A stretch of DNA of 48,771 nt, taken from the NCBI RefSeq assembly GCF_000337415.1, contig NZ_AOJD01000064.1, positions 1-48,771 on the forward strand. The letters run 5' to 3'. This DNA comes from Halorubrum tebenquichense DSM 14210. GTDB lineage: Archaea; Halobacteriota; Halobacteria; Halobacteriales; Haloferacaceae. Both the position numbers and the translations under genes were made by a program. Below are positions 1 through 9,065 of this stretch, in pieces. The notes below the pieces were generated by a model. The model searched no databases and was not told the DNA's origin. It worked only from the letters and a program-made list of their open reading frames with translations. Positions within the stretch are counted from its first letter, which is position 1. Each line of letters starts with the position of its first letter.

Positions 1-246
1 ATCGCGGCCGAGGAGCGCGTGCGAGGGACGCGGCGAACGCGAGCGGCGAAGCCGCGAGCCGTGAGCCGCGAGGTTGGGGAGGCGTGAGGTGCGTTGCTGC
101 GAGAGAAGACGGATCTACGGAACTACTCCGACCGAGACGAACAACTCCCTGTCCGGCTCGTGTAGTGAGGAACCGCACCGGCCGAGATTCCCGCGAGCGG
201 AGCGAGCGGGAGTCAGGCCGGTGGATTTTCGAACGAAGTGAGAAAA
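1..246. other. Intergenic GC-rich region with repeats
   Basis: No convincing gene is seen here. The first 90 bases are made of short GC-rich motifs (GCGAGC, GAGCGG, CCGCGAG) of the kind common between haloarchaeal genes. Positions 175-189 repeat the last 15 bases of the tRNA-Gly gene that follows. Positions 216-230 and 242-256 form an inverted repeat (14 of 15 pairs) that reaches into the tRNA 3' end. Confidence 0.5.
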
Positions 247-262
247 TGCACCGGCCGAGATT
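175..262. repeat. 15-bp direct repeat of tRNA-Gly 3' end
   Basis: GCACCGGCCGAGATT occurs at 175-189 and again at 248-262, where it is the 3' acceptor and T-arm portion of the tRNA-Gly gene (read on the minus strand). Duplication of a tRNA 3' end is the usual mark of integration by a tyrosine recombinase. Here the two copies are only 73 bp apart, so at most a small remnant remains. That it is an old att site is inference. Confidence 0.5.
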
Positions 263-317
263 TGAACTCGGGTTGCAACCATGGCAAGGTTGCGTGATAC
301 CACTACACTACCGGTGC
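247..317 (-). tRNA. tRNA-Gly (anticodon GCC)
   Basis: The minus strand folds into a full cloverleaf of 71 nt. The acceptor stem GCACCGG pairs with CCGGTGC and the discriminator base is A. The D arm is GTGTAGTGGTATCAC. The anticodon stem CAACC/GGTTG holds the 7-nt loop TTGCCAT with anticodon GCC. The T arm carries the TTCAAAT loop. CCA is not encoded, and a run of T follows the 3' end on the minus strand (GCATTTTC), fitting termination. An A/T element at 351-358 lies about 35-40 bp upstream on the minus strand. No intron. Confidence 0.95.
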
Positions 318-350
318 GTGCTTCGCATCCGATCGTAGCCGGAGTCGGAG

Positions 351-358
351 ATATAAGG
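351..358. promoter_or_regulatory. TATA-like box between tRNA-Gly and the dehydrogenase gene
   Basis: ATATAAGG is the only A/T-rich stretch in this intergenic region. Read on the minus strand it lies 34-41 bp before the mature tRNA 5' end, which fits a short-leader tRNA promoter. Read on the plus strand it would give a transcript start near 380 for the gene at 425. Which gene uses it cannot be decided from sequence; both may. Confidence 0.45.
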
Positions 359-424
359 GTTCCGAACGACGGTCGGCGGAAGGGTCATCGGTGCCGCGTC
401 CCCATGTCGGGTCGAACGCAACCA

Positions 425-1690
425 ATGGCCGACAGTTCCCCCCGGATCGACAGACGCACCGCCCTCCGCGCGACCGGCGGCCTCGTCGGGACCGGAGCCC
501 TCCCCGCGCTCGCCGGGTGTCTCGGCGGCGAGGGTGACGACGGTGACGGCGAGGACGGCGACGACCCGCCGCCGGACGACGGCGCGGACGTGGACTACGC
601 AGTCGAGACCGTCGCGGAGGGGTTCGAGAACCCGTGGGGGATCGCGTTCCTGCCCGGCGACGGCCGCCTACTCGTCACCGAGCGGCCGGGCCGGCTCTCG
701 CTCGTCGACCCCGCGGACGGGACCGTCGAGGAGGTCGCGGGCGCGCCCGAGGTGTTCGCGGAGGGACAGGGCGGCCTGCTCGACGTCGCGGTCCACCCCG
801 ACTATCCGGACGACGGCCGGGTCTACCTCACCTACAGCGCGACCCGCGACGGCGAGCGCGGCGCGACGACGCACGTCGGGGCCGGGCGGCTCCCGCTCGA
901 CGGCGACGACGGGCCCGCGCTTGAGGGGTTCGAGGCCATCTTCGCCGCCGAGCCGTTCCGCGAGGGCGCGAACCACTTCGGGTCGCGGGCGACGTTCGGT
1001 CCCGACGGCGCGCTGTTCGTCAGCGTCGGCGACAGACGCGACACGAACTTCGGCCCCGACCACGTCTCGCAGGACCGGTCGACGGAGCTGGGCGCGACGC
1101 TGCGGCTCACGCCCGACGGCGACGCTCACCCGGAGAATCCCTTCTCCGACGACCCCGATGCGGCCGACGCGCTGTACAGCTACGGCCACCGCAACCCGCA
1201 GGCGATGGCCGTGCGCTCCGAGACGGGCGCGCTCTGGCAGTGCGAACACGGCGAGGAGGACGGCGACGAGATCAACGTCGTCGAGCGCGGGCGGGACTAC
1301 GGCTGGCCGGTCGCCAGCGAGGCCTGTCGCTACGGGACCGACGAGCCGTTTGCCCCGGCGCACGACGAGCGCGAGGGCGTGACCGCGCCGGTCCACTACT
1401 GGCCGTGCGGCTCCGGCGGCTTCCCGCCGAGCGGGGCTGTCTTCTACGACGGCGACGCGTTCCCCGAGTGGCGCGGCGACCTCCTCGCCGGGACGCTCGC
1501 GGCGCAGTACCTCGGTCGGTTCACGGTCGCGGGCACGGGTGCCGAGGGGGCGTCGGTGACGGAGCGCGAGCCGCTGCTCGCCGACCGGGAGTGGCGGATG
1601 CGCGCGGTCGCGGTCGAACCGGCCACCGGCCACCTCTACGTCGCGGTCGACGACGGCGACGCGCCGATCGCGCGGATCGTTCCGGCGTGA
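425..1690 (+). CDS. Tat-exported PQQ-type sugar dehydrogenase lipoprotein
   Basis: The 421-residue product resembles soluble glucose/sorbosone dehydrogenases, six-bladed beta-propellers that use PQQ to oxidise sugars outside the cell. Family-type stretches are visible: NPWGIAFLPGDGRLLVTERPG near the start, an RATFGPDGALFVSVGDR segment, YSYGHRNPQAMAV, and EHGEEDGDEIN. The N-terminus has a twin-arginine signal (RRTALRATGG) followed by a lipobox-like LAGC at about residue 38, so the protein is probably lipid-anchored on the outer face. A D/E/G-rich linker follows the cysteine. The start at 425 is chosen because it puts the Tat motif close to the N-terminus; an upstream ATG at 404 is possible. 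Substrate and true PQQ use are not shown by sequence. Confidence 0.85.
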   Translation: MADSSPRIDRRTALRATGGLVGTGALPALAGCLGGEGDDGDGEDGDDPPPDDGADVDYAVETVAEGFENPWGIAFLPGDGRLLVTERPGRLSLVDPADGTVEEVAGAPEVFAEGQGGLLDVAVHPDYPDDGRVYLTYSATRDGERGATTHVGAGRLPLDGDDGPALEGFEAIFAAEPFREGANHFGSRATFGPDGALFVSVGDRRDTNFGPDHVSQDRSTELGATLRLTPDGDAHPENPFSDDPDAADALYSYGHRNPQAMAVRSETGALWQCEHGEEDGDEINVVERGRDYGWPVASEACRYGTDEPFAPAHDEREGVTAPVHYWPCGSGGFPPSGAVFYDGDAFPEWRGDLLAGTLAAQYLGRFTVAGTGAEGASVTEREPLLADREWRMRAVAVEPATGHLYVAVDDGDAPIARIVPA

Positions 1691-1810
1691 AGGTCGTCAC
1701 CGTCCCGGCCTCTCCCCCCGCCACCGCGGTGACGGTTCGCACGGTCTCGACGTCGAATTCGACCGCCAGACCCCGTGTGAACGCGGCACAGCCGGAGATC
1801 GGGACCGCTA

Positions 1811-1819
1811 TCCTTTTAC
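1811..1819 (+). promoter_or_regulatory. TATA-like box of the ribosomal gene cluster
   Basis: TCCTTTTAC stands out in GC-rich surroundings. Counting about 26 bp downstream puts a transcript start near 1841, just before the ATG at 1857. It would drive the methyltransferase-like gene and, since no other spacer of size follows, perhaps the ribosomal operon. Inferred from position only. Confidence 0.45.
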
Positions 1820-1856
1820 GGTGGCGTCCGAAATCGAGGGGTACAGTCTCGCCACG

Positions 1857-2723
1857 ATGCGTACCGAAGACGGGCTCACGATCTGTGTACCGTCTTCGCT
1901 CGTTCGGGAGGCCGAGGATGACCGCGAGGCGACTCGCAAACTCGGCTACGTCGCCCGTGCGGCGGCGGTGTTCCGGGCGGATCGGCTGGTCGTCTTCCCC
2001 GACTCGGAAGGCGACGGTCGACGGGGCGGGGAGTACGTCCGCACCGTGCTGGGGTACGCCGCGACGCCCCCGGAGCTCCGGAAGGACCTCTGGGGGCAGC
2101 GCGACGAACTCCGGTACGTCGGTGTACTCCCCCCGCTCCGCGTGCCGTGGCGGACCGGCTCGACCCCTAGCGGGGGAGAGTCGAAAACACAGGGACTCGT
2201 GACCGAGGTCGGACCTGAAGGCCGCGTCCGGGTCAATTCCCCGCTGGGGGAACACCCGATCTCCCTGCTCGTTCCCTCCGGAATGGAGGTCGAGCAGGGG
2301 GAGCGCGTCACCATCAGGGTCTCTTCGAGAGAACCGGTCCGCGCCCGCATCACCGGGAAGCCCGAGGCGGGCTTCCAGGTCGTGGCCGCGGACCTGTCGG
2401 AAGCGCTCGCCGGCGACGGACTGGCCGTCGCGACGTCGCGACACGGGGAGGAACTCTCCGTCTCGCGGCTCGGCGACCTCGTCTCGGACGCCCGCGAGGC
2501 AGGCGGTTACACCGTCGCCTTCGGCGCGCCCGAGCGGGGGCTTCCGGAGATGCTCGGGCTCTCGCCCGACCGCATTCGAGCGGCCGTCGCCGACGGCCGC
2601 TCGGTCGAACCCGATCCGGGGTTCGACCTCTGGCTGAACACGATCCCGGCACAGGCGAGCGAGGTCGTCCGGACGGAGGAGGCTCTGTTCGCGACCCTCG
2701 GCTCGCTCACACTCACGGAGTAA
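1857..2723 (+). CDS. SPOUT-type RNA methyltransferase-like protein
   Basis: The 288-residue protein resembles the archaeal COG2106 family, putative SPOUT-fold RNA methyltransferases whose gene often lies just before rpl3. Visible stretches are VPSSLVREAEDDREATRKLGYVARAAAVFRADRLVVF at the N-terminus, an OB-like insert in the middle (TQGLVTEVGPEGRVRVN), and a C-terminal GAPERGLPEML stretch that fits the knotted cofactor-binding end. A GTG at 1821 extends the frame by 12 residues, but it overlaps the likely promoter, so ATG 1857 is preferred. The next gene starts 4 bp downstream, so co-transcription with ribosomal genes is likely. The target RNA is unknown. Confidence 0.75.
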   Translation: MRTEDGLTICVPSSLVREAEDDREATRKLGYVARAAAVFRADRLVVFPDSEGDGRRGGEYVRTVLGYAATPPELRKDLWGQRDELRYVGVLPPLRVPWRTGSTPSGGESKTQGLVTEVGPEGRVRVNSPLGEHPISLLVPSGMEVEQGERVTIRVSSREPVRARITGKPEAGFQVVAADLSEALAGDGLAVATSRHGEELSVSRLGDLVSDAREAGGYTVAFGAPERGLPEMLGLSPDRIRAAVADGRSVEPDPGFDLWLNTIPAQASEVVRTEEALFATLGSLTLTE

Positions 2724-2727
2724 ACAC

Positions 2728-3744
2728 ATGCCACAACCAAGCCGACCACGAAAAGGCTCGCTGGGCTACGGCCCGCGCACCCGCGCAGACAGCGAGGTGC
2801 CGCGCATCCGTTCGTGGCCAGAAGACGACGGGGCCCCTGCGCTGCAGGGATTCGCCGGCTACAAAGCCGGGATGACCCACGTCATGATGGTCAACGACGA
2901 GGCGAACTCGCCGCGTGAGGGAATGGAGGAGGCCGTTCCCGTCACCGTCGTCGAGACGCCGCAGATGTACGCCGTCGCCGTGCGAGCCTACGAAGAGACG
3001 CCGTACGGACAGAAGCCGGTCGCAGAGGTCTGGAGCGGCGAGTTCCACGAGGAGCTCGACCGCGCCCTCGACCTGCCGGCGGAAGACACCTTCGAGGCCG
3101 ACGCGGAGGAGCTGCGCGCGCTGCTCGACGACGACGTCGTCGACGACGTGCGCGTCATCACCCACACCGCGCCCTCGGAGCTCTCGAACGTGCCCAAGAA
3201 GAAGCCCGACGTCATGGAGACGCGCGTCGGCGGCGGCTCCTTGGAGGAGCGCGCCGACTTCGCGCTGGACCTGGTCGCCGAGGGCGGTGCCCACGAGTTC
3301 GGCGACGTCTTCCGCGCGGGACAGTACACCGACGTCTCCGGCATCACGAAGGGCAAGGGGACGCAGGGTCCCGTCAAGCGGTGGGGCGTTCAAAAGCGGA
3401 AGGGCAAACACGCCCGTCAGGGATGGCGGCGTCGGATCGGGAACCTCGGTCCGTGGAACCCCTCGCGCGTCCGCTCGACCGTGCCCCAGCAGGGCCAGAC
3501 CGGCTACCACCAGCGCACCGAGCTCAACAAGCGCCTCATCGACTTCGGCGAGGGCGACGACGCCTCCGTCGACGGCGGCTTCGTCAACTACGGCGAGGTC
3601 GACGGCGAGTACGCGCTCATCAAGGGCTCGCTGCCGGGACCGGACCAGCGCCTGCTGCGCTTCCGCCCGGCCATCCGGCCGAACGACCAGCCGCGCCTCG
3701 ACCCCGAGGTCCGGTACGTTTCAACCGAATCCAACCAGGGATAA
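2728..3744 (+). CDS. rpl3: Ribosomal protein uL3
   Basis: The 338-residue archaeal uL3 is a large-subunit protein that reaches towards the peptidyl transferase centre. The N-terminus PSRPRKGSLGYGPRTR and the GITKGKGTQGPVKRWG segment are diagnostic, and GNLGPWNPSRVRSTVPQQGQ is the loop near the active centre. Length fits haloarchaeal orthologues. It starts 4 bp after the methyltransferase-like gene and 3 bp before uL4. Confidence 0.97.
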   Translation: MPQPSRPRKGSLGYGPRTRADSEVPRIRSWPEDDGAPALQGFAGYKAGMTHVMMVNDEANSPREGMEEAVPVTVVETPQMYAVAVRAYEETPYGQKPVAEVWSGEFHEELDRALDLPAEDTFEADAEELRALLDDDVVDDVRVITHTAPSELSNVPKKKPDVMETRVGGGSLEERADFALDLVAEGGAHEFGDVFRAGQYTDVSGITKGKGTQGPVKRWGVQKRKGKHARQGWRRRIGNLGPWNPSRVRSTVPQQGQTGYHQRTELNKRLIDFGEGDDASVDGGFVNYGEVDGEYALIKGSLPGPDQRLLRFRPAIRPNDQPRLDPEVRYVSTESNQG

Positions 3745-3747
3745 CCA

Positions 3748-4494
3748 ATGAACGCAACAGTACACGACCTGGACGGCGACGAGGCCGGCACGATCGATCT
3801 GCCGGACGTCTTCGAGACCGCGTTCCGACCGGACCTCATCGGTCGCGCGGTCGGTGCCGCCCAGGCCAACCGAAAGCAGGCCTACGGGGCAGACGAGTTC
3901 GCCGGGCTGCGGACGCCCGCCGAGTCGTTCGGCTCCGGCCGCGGGCTCGCGCACGTGCCGCGTTCCGAGAACGTCGCCCGTCGCGTCCCGCACGCCGTGT
4001 CGGGGCGCGCCGCGCACCCGCCGAAGGCCGAGAAGGACCAGACGAAGAAACTGAACGACAAGGAGCGACAGCTCGCCATCCGGTCGGCCATCGCGGCCAC
4101 GACCGACGCCGAGCTCGTCGCCGAGCGCGGCCACGCGTTCGACGATGACCTCGAGCTCCCGCTCGTCGTGAGCGACGAGTTCGAGGACCTCCAGAAGACG
4201 CAGGAGGCCCTGAGCGTGCTCGAAGCCGTCGGCGTCGACGCCGACATCGAGCGCTCCGAGGAGGGCCGCTCCGTCCGCGCCGGACAGGGCAAGGCCCGCG
4301 GCCGAAAGTACCGCCAGCCGAAGTCCGTCCTCGTCGTCACCAGCGAGGAGCCGTCCCGCGCCGCCCGCAACCTCGCGGGCGTCGACGTCGCGACCGCCGA
4401 CGAGGTCAACGCGGAGGACCTCGCGCCGGGCGCGCACCCGGGCCGACTCACGCTGTGGACCGAAAGCGCCGTCTCGGAGGTGGCCGACCGATGA
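3748..4494 (+). CDS. rpl4: Ribosomal protein uL4
   Basis: The 248-residue archaeal uL4 (L4/L1e type) has an extended loop lining the exit tunnel. The segment FGSGRGLAHVPR and the basic loop around GQGKARGRKYRQPKSVL are typical. The stop overlaps the start of uL23 by 4 bp (ATGA), implying translational coupling. Confidence 0.96.
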   Translation: MNATVHDLDGDEAGTIDLPDVFETAFRPDLIGRAVGAAQANRKQAYGADEFAGLRTPAESFGSGRGLAHVPRSENVARRVPHAVSGRAAHPPKAEKDQTKKLNDKERQLAIRSAIAATTDAELVAERGHAFDDDLELPLVVSDEFEDLQKTQEALSVLEAVGVDADIERSEEGRSVRAGQGKARGRKYRQPKSVLVVTSEEPSRAARNLAGVDVATADEVNAEDLAPGAHPGRLTLWTESAVSEVADR

Positions 4495-4745
4495 ACTCGA
4501 TCATCGAGCATCCGATCGTCACCGAGCAGGCGATGAACGAGATGGACTTCAACAACAAGCTCCTGTTCCTCGTCGACGTGGACGCGACCAAGCCGGAGAT
4601 CAGCTCCGAGGTCGCCGACCGCTACGACGTGGGCGTCACGGACGTGAACACGCAGGTGACGCCGCAGGGCGAGAAGAAGGCGATCGTCACCCTCTCCGAG
4701 GACGACGACGCGACCGAAATCGCCTCGCGCATCGGGGTGTTCTAA
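4491..4745 (+). CDS. rpl23: Ribosomal protein uL23
   Basis: This 84-residue protein sits at the tunnel exit and is a docking site for SRP and the translocon. The start MNSIIEHPIVTEQAMNEM matches archaeal uL23. An in-frame GTG upstream at 4455 lies within uL4 and is rejected because the ATG gives the family N-terminus and an ATGA overlap. Confidence 0.96.
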   Translation: MNSIIEHPIVTEQAMNEMDFNNKLLFLVDVDATKPEISSEVADRYDVGVTDVNTQVTPQGEKKAIVTLSEDDDATEIASRIGVF

Positions 4746-4746
4746 G

Positions 4747-5469
4747 ATGGGACGACGAATTCAAGGACAACGGCGCGGACGCGGCGGCCCGACGTTCCGG
4801 GCCCCCTCCCACCGTTACAAGGCGGAACTGTCGCACAAGAAGCTCGAAGACGTGGACACGATCACCGGCGAGATCGTCGGGATCGAACACGACCCCGCCC
4901 GCTCGGCTCCGCTCGCGGAGATCGAGTTCGAGGACGACGACCGTCGGCTCGTGCTCGCGCCGGAAGGCGTGCGCGTGGGCGAGACGATCCAGGTCGGCGT
5001 CTCGGCGGAGATCAAGCCGGGCAACACGCTCCCGCTGGCGGAGATCCCCGAGGGCGTCCCGGTCTGTAACGTCGAGAGCAACCGCGGGGACGGCGGGAAG
5101 TTCGCGCGCGCCTCCGGCGTGTCGGCGACGCTTCTCACCCACGACCGCGACGTCGCGGTCGTCCAGCTCCCCAGCGGCGAAGTGAAGCGGCTCGACCCCC
5201 AGTGCCGCGCCACGATCGGCGTGGTCGCGGGCGGCGGCCGGACGGAGAAACCCTTCGTCAAGGCCGGGAACAAACACCACAAGATGAAGGCGCGCGGCAC
5301 GAAATACCCGCGCGTCCGCGGCGTCGCGATGAACGCCGTCGACCACCCCTTCGGTGGCGGTGGTCGCCAACACCCCGGACAGCCGAAGTCCGTCTCGCGG
5401 GACGCCCCGCCGGGACGCAAGGGGGGTGACATCGCATCCAAGCGCACCGGACGAGGTGGCAACAAATGA
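4747..5469 (+). CDS. rpl2: Ribosomal protein uL2
   Basis: The 240-residue archaeal uL2 helps organise the peptidyl transferase region and subunit contacts. It starts with [20 protein letters not shown] and has the conserved C-terminal [21 protein letters not shown], which holds the functionally important histidine. It overlaps uS19 by 4 bp. Confidence 0.97.
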   Translation: MGRRIQGQRRGRGGPTFRAPSHRYKAELSHKKLEDVDTITGEIVGIEHDPARSAPLAEIEFEDDDRRLVLAPEGVRVGETIQVGVSAEIKPGNTLPLAEIPEGVPVCNVESNRGDGGKFARASGVSATLLTHDRDVAVVQLPSGEVKRLDPQCRATIGVVAGGGRTEKPFVKAGNKHHKMKARGTKYPRVRGVAMNAVDHPFGGGGRQHPGQPKSVSRDAPPGRKGGDIASKRTGRGGNK

Positions 5470-5891
5470 GTTCAGATTACCGAACCGGCCGCGAGGACAA
5501 GGAGTTCGCCTACCGCGGTCACTCGCTCGACGAGCTGCAGGAGATGGACGTAGACGAGGTCGCGGAACTGCTCCCCGCACGCCAGCGGCGAAGCATCGTT
5601 CGCGGACTCGGCACCGAACAGCAGAAGCTGCTGGAGACGGTCCGGAGCCGCGACAAGGAGACGACGGCCGACGACCCGATCCGGACGCACCTGCGCGATA
5701 TGCCGGTGCTGCCGGAGTTCGTCGGCGTCACCTTCGCCGTGTACAACGGACACAGCTTCGAGCGCGTTCAGGTCGAGCCCGAGATGATCGGGCACTACCT
5801 CGGTGAGTTCCACCTCACCCGAAGCACCGTCGAACACGGCCAGGCCGGCATCGGCGCGACCCGGTCCTCGAAGTTCGTGCCCCTCAAGTAA
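5466..5891 (+). CDS. rps19: Ribosomal protein uS19
   Basis: This 141-residue protein of the small-subunit head has the family core [26 protein letters not shown] and a C-terminus [14 protein letters not shown]. It has the long archaeal N-terminal extension that bacterial S19 lacks. Confidence 0.97.
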   Translation: MSSDYRTGREDKEFAYRGHSLDELQEMDVDEVAELLPARQRRSIVRGLGTEQQKLLETVRSRDKETTADDPIRTHLRDMPVLPEFVGVTFAVYNGHSFERVQVEPEMIGHYLGEFHLTRSTVEHGQAGIGATRSSKFVPLK

Positions 5892-5894
5892 CCC

Positions 5895-6359
5895 ATGGGA
5901 ATCAACTACAGCGTCGAGGCCGACCCGGAGACCACCGCCAAGGGGATGCTCCGCGACCGGCCCATCAGCGTGAAGGACAGCAAGGAGATCTCCCGAGAGA
6001 TCAAAGGCGAGACGGTCGCCGACGCGGAGGAGTTCCTCCATGAAGTCATCGACGAGGAGACCTCGGTGCCGATGCGCCAGCACAACGCCGGCGCGGGCCA
6101 CCGCTCCGACATCGACGGCTGGGACGCGGGACGGTACCCCGAGAAGGCCGCCAAGGACTTCCTCAAGCTCTTGGAGAACGTCAAGAACAACGCCGACGAG
6201 CAGGGGTTCGACGGCGAGGAGATGGTCATCAAACACGTCGCCCCCCACAAGGTCGGCGAACGCCCCGGTCGGAACCCCCGCGCCGCGGGCGCGACGGAGT
6301 GGAACACCACGCTCGCCGACGTCGAACTGATCATCGAGGAGCCGGAGGCTGACAACTAA
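5895..6359 (+). CDS. rpl22: Ribosomal protein uL22
   Basis: The 154-residue archaeal uL22 has a beta-hairpin that lines the exit tunnel. It starts [18 protein letters not shown] and contains the basic [19 protein letters not shown] stretch. Its stop overlaps the uS3 start by one base (TAATG). Confidence 0.97.
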   Translation: MGINYSVEADPETTAKGMLRDRPISVKDSKEISREIKGETVADAEEFLHEVIDEETSVPMRQHNAGAGHRSDIDGWDAGRYPEKAAKDFLKLLENVKNNADEQGFDGEEMVIKHVAPHKVGERPGRNPRAAGATEWNTTLADVELIIEEPEADN

Positions 6360-7297
6360 TGGCTGACGAACACCAATTCATCGAGGACGGCCTGCGCCGT
6401 TCCCAGATCAACGAGTTCTTCGCGGACGAGCTCGGCCGCGCCGGCTACGGCGGGATGGACGTCGCCCAGACGCCGATGGGCACGCAGATCGTCTTGAAGG
6501 CCGAAAAGCCCGGCATGGTGATCGGGAAGGGCGGGAAGAACATCCGCAAGATCACCACCGAGCTGGAGGACCGCTTCGACATGGACGACCCGCAGATCGA
6601 CGTTCAGGAGGTCGACGAGCCCGACCTGAACGCCCAGATCGTCGCGGACCGTCTCGCGAACGCCCTCGAACGCGGCTGGTACTTCCGGAAGGCCGGTCAC
6701 ACGACGATCGACCGGATCATGGACGCCGGCGCGCTGGGTGCCGAGATCGTCCTGTCCGGCAAGGTCACCGGCGCGCGCTCTCGCGTCGAGAAGTTCAACC
6801 GCGGCTACATCAAGCACAACGGCGAGCCCGCCGAGGAGGTCGTCGACCACGGCCAGGGCGTCGCGGTCATGAAGCTCGGGACGATCGGCGTCAACGTGAA
6901 GATCATCCCGCCGGGCGCGACCCTGCCCGACGACTTCGAGGTCCGCGAGGACGCCGAGGTCCCGGAGGTCGAGCAGGCCGCGGCCGCGGGCGACGACGAA
7001 GGCGTCGAGGCGCTCTTAGAGGAAGAGCCCGAGGAGGTCCCGGACGTCGGGGCCGACGACGACGTTGAGGTCCCCGACGAGGACCCCGCCGAGGTCATCG
7101 ACGAGGAGGTCGTCGAGGAAGTCGTCGAGGAGACGCAGGACACGGCCAGCGAGGCGACCGACGTCGCCGAAGAGGAGCCGGTCGGCGACGCGGAGGCCGA
7201 CGAGCTCGACGAGCTCGACGAAGAGATCGAGTCCGAGGCGGCCGACCTCGTCGCGGAGATGGAGGCGGCCGACGAGGAAGACGAGGAGGACGAGTAA
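6359..7297 (+). CDS. rps3: Ribosomal protein uS3 with long acidic tail
   Basis: The first 200 residues are a normal archaeal uS3: a KH domain with the [14 protein letters not shown] loop at about residues 51-64, then the C-terminal uS3 domain ending near [11 protein letters not shown]. About 110 further residues form a low-complexity tail made almost only of D, E, V and A. The protein lines the mRNA entry channel. The tail is unusually long even for a haloarchaeon; its role is unknown. uL29 begins one base after the stop. Confidence 0.96.
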   Translation: MADEHQFIEDGLRRSQINEFFADELGRAGYGGMDVAQTPMGTQIVLKAEKPGMVIGKGGKNIRKITTELEDRFDMDDPQIDVQEVDEPDLNAQIVADRLANALERGWYFRKAGHTTIDRIMDAGALGAEIVLSGKVTGARSRVEKFNRGYIKHNGEPAEEVVDHGQGVAVMKLGTIGVNVKIIPPGATLPDDFEVREDAEVPEVEQAAAAGDDEGVEALLEEEPEEVPDVGADDDVEVPDEDPAEVIDEEVVEEVVEETQDTASEATDVAEEEPVGDAEADELDELDEEIESEAADLVAEMEAADEEDEEDE

Positions 7298-7513
7298 ATG
7301 GCGATACTGTACACCGACGAGATCCGCGACATGACCGCTGCGGAGCGGCAGGTCGAACTCGAGGAGCTCGAGACCGAGCTGCTCAACTCGAAGGCGCAGC
7401 GGGCGGCCGGCGGCATGCCGGAGAGCCCGGGCCGCGTCAACGAGCTGAAGAAGACCATCGCGCGGATCAAGACGATCCAGACGGAAGAAGGCGACTTCGA
7501 CGAGGAACAGTGA
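7298..7513 (+). CDS. rpl29: Ribosomal protein uL29
   Basis: This 71-residue two-helix protein sits at the tunnel exit. It has the family signature [20 protein letters not shown] followed by [16 protein letters not shown]. Its position after uS3 is the archaeal order. Confidence 0.96.
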   Translation: MAILYTDEIRDMTAAERQVELEELETELLNSKAQRAAGGMPESPGRVNELKKTIARIKTIQTEEGDFDEEQ

Positions 7514-7514
7514 G

Positions 7515-7973
7515 ATGATCTCCCCCGACACCCTCGTTCGACACGAACTCGTCGGCCTCCCGGTTCGGGTGGTCGACGCCGACAGCGACGCCCGCGTTGG
7601 CCTCGCCGGTCGCGTGCTCGACGAGACGTTCGGCACCCTCGTGGTCCGGACGGAGTCGGGGGACAAGCGCGTGCCCAAGTCGGGCGCGACGTTCGAGTTC
7701 GGCGTCGTCGAGACGCCGACCGCTCGCACAGATGAAGCCGCCGGCGACGGTCAGTCGCCGGGGTCCGCGTCCCAACTCGGGTCGGATACTACGGGGGTCC
7801 GCCCCCGTCAGTCTGGCCCGTCCGGATCCACAAGCGCCGTCGACGGTGACGGTGCGGGTCCGGCGAGCCGGCGAGGCGAGTGCAAAGACGCGGTCTACGC
7901 GACGGTGGATGGCGATCGGTTGCGACATCGACCCGCCGAACGCACCGAACGAGGTGCCACACAATGGCGATAG
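7515..7973 (+). CDS. rnp1: RNase P protein component 1 (Rpp29 family)
   Basis: This 152-residue protein belongs to the archaeal Rpp29/Pop4 family, which binds RNase P RNA and supports 5' processing of pre-tRNA. The Sm-like core is seen at residues 1-65 (PDTLVRHELVGLPVRVVDA, then GTLVVRTESGDKRVPKSGATFEF). Residues about 70-125 are a low-complexity G/S/D/R insert, followed by a short C-terminal strand ending near DAVYATVDGDRL. The gene lies between uL29 and uS17, its usual archaeal place, and overlaps uS17 by 10 bp. Confidence 0.88.
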   Translation: MISPDTLVRHELVGLPVRVVDADSDARVGLAGRVLDETFGTLVVRTESGDKRVPKSGATFEFGVVETPTARTDEAAGDGQSPGSASQLGSDTTGVRPRQSGPSGSTSAVDGDGAGPASRRGECKDAVYATVDGDRLRHRPAERTERGATQWR

Positions 7974-8308
7974 GAATCGACGTACCCACGCCTCCGGAGC
8001 CAGACAACCCGGAGGATTACGACTACGAGAAGTGCCCGTTCTACGGGCAGCTCTCCGTCCGCGGCCAGACCCGCGAGGGAACGGTCGTGTCGACGGATAT
8101 GGAAAAGACCGTCATCGTCGAGCGAGAGTACGACGTGTTCGTGCCGAAATACGATCGGTACATGAAGCGTCGCTCGCGCATCCCGGCCCACGTGCCGGGC
8201 GTGCTCGACTCGCTCGAAGTCGGTGACGAAGTGACAATCGCGGAGACGCGACCGCTCTCGAAGACGAAGTCCCACGTCGTCGTCGAGATCCTGTCGGGTG
8301 ATCAGTGA
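7964..8308 (+). CDS. rps17: Ribosomal protein uS17
   Basis: The 114-residue protein starts [20 protein letters not shown] and has the OB-fold core [19 protein letters not shown] with [15 protein letters not shown]. An upstream in-frame ATG at 7880 would run through rnp1 and is not used by the family. The stop overlaps the uL14 start by one base. Confidence 0.96.
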   Translation: MAIGIDVPTPPEPDNPEDYDYEKCPFYGQLSVRGQTREGTVVSTDMEKTVIVEREYDVFVPKYDRYMKRRSRIPAHVPGVLDSLEVGDEVTIAETRPLSKTKSHVVVEILSGDQ

Positions 8309-8706
8309 TGGAGGCGCTCAAGGCCGACGTCACGCAGGGGCTCTCGAAGGGCTCGCTCATCACGTGCGCCGACAACACCGGCGCTCGTGAGCTGAAGGTC
8401 ATCTCCGTGTCGGGCTACTCCGGCACGAAGAACCGACACCCGAAGGCAGGGATCGGCGACAAGGTGACCGTCTCGGTCACGAAAGGGACCCCGGAGATGC
8501 GGCGGCAGGTGCTGGAGGCGGTCGTCGTCCGTCAGCGCAAGCCGATCCGCCGTCCGGACGGCACGCGTGTGAAGTTCGAGGACAACGCGGCCGTCATCAT
8601 CGACGACCTCGAGGAGCCGCGGGGCACGGAGATCAAAGGCCCCGTCGCCCGCGAGGTCGCCGAACGATTCGGGAGCATCGCCTCGACCGCGACGATGATC
8701 GTCTAA
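8308..8706 (+). CDS. rpl14: Ribosomal protein uL14
   Basis: The 132-residue large-subunit protein has [19 protein letters not shown] and [20 protein letters not shown], both typical of uL14. A GTG at 8305 directly precedes the ATG; the ATG is preferred. Two bases separate its stop from uL24. Confidence 0.97.
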   Translation: MEALKADVTQGLSKGSLITCADNTGARELKVISVSGYSGTKNRHPKAGIGDKVTVSVTKGTPEMRRQVLEAVVVRQRKPIRRPDGTRVKFEDNAAVIIDDLEEPRGTEIKGPVAREVAERFGSIASTATMIV

Positions 8707-8708
8707 CT

Positions 8709-9065
8709 ATGACGAAACAGCCACGCAAACAGCGAAAACGGTCGGAGACCGCGCCGCTCCACGAGCGGCAGAATCAGGTCCGGGCCACCCTGACCGAGGA
8801 CCTCCGCGCGGAGTACGGACAGCGGAACGTCCGCGTCAACGCCGGCGACACCGTCGAGGTGCTTCGCGGCGACGCGGCCGGCACGGAGGCGGAGGTCGTC
8901 TCCGTCGACCTGTCCGCCGAGCGGATCACGGTCGAGGACGTCACCGTCGAGAAGGCCGACGGGGAAGAGGTTCCCCGCCCCATCCCGGCGAGCAACGTCC
9001 GGGTGACCGAACTGGATCTGGAAGACGAGCGCCGCGAGGCGCGGCTCCAGGAGGACAACGAATGA
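8709..9065 (+). CDS. rpl24: Ribosomal protein uL24
   Basis: The 118-residue archaeal uL24 (L26e type) has a basic start ([16 protein letters not shown]) and a KOW-type segment [20 protein letters not shown]. It overlaps eS4 by 4 bp (ATGA). Confidence 0.96.
   Translation: MTKQPRKQRKRSETAPLHERQNQVRATLTEDLRAEYGQRNVRVNAGDTVEVLRGDAAGTEAEVVSVDLSAERITVEDVTVEKADGEEVPRPIPASNVRVTELDLEDERREARLQEDNE

Noticed and set aside
1521-2729. Long minus-strand open frame over the dehydrogenase end and methyltransferase-like gene
   Set aside because: It mirrors GC-rich codon bias of the plus-strand genes, and its translation is rich in R, E and G without known motifs.
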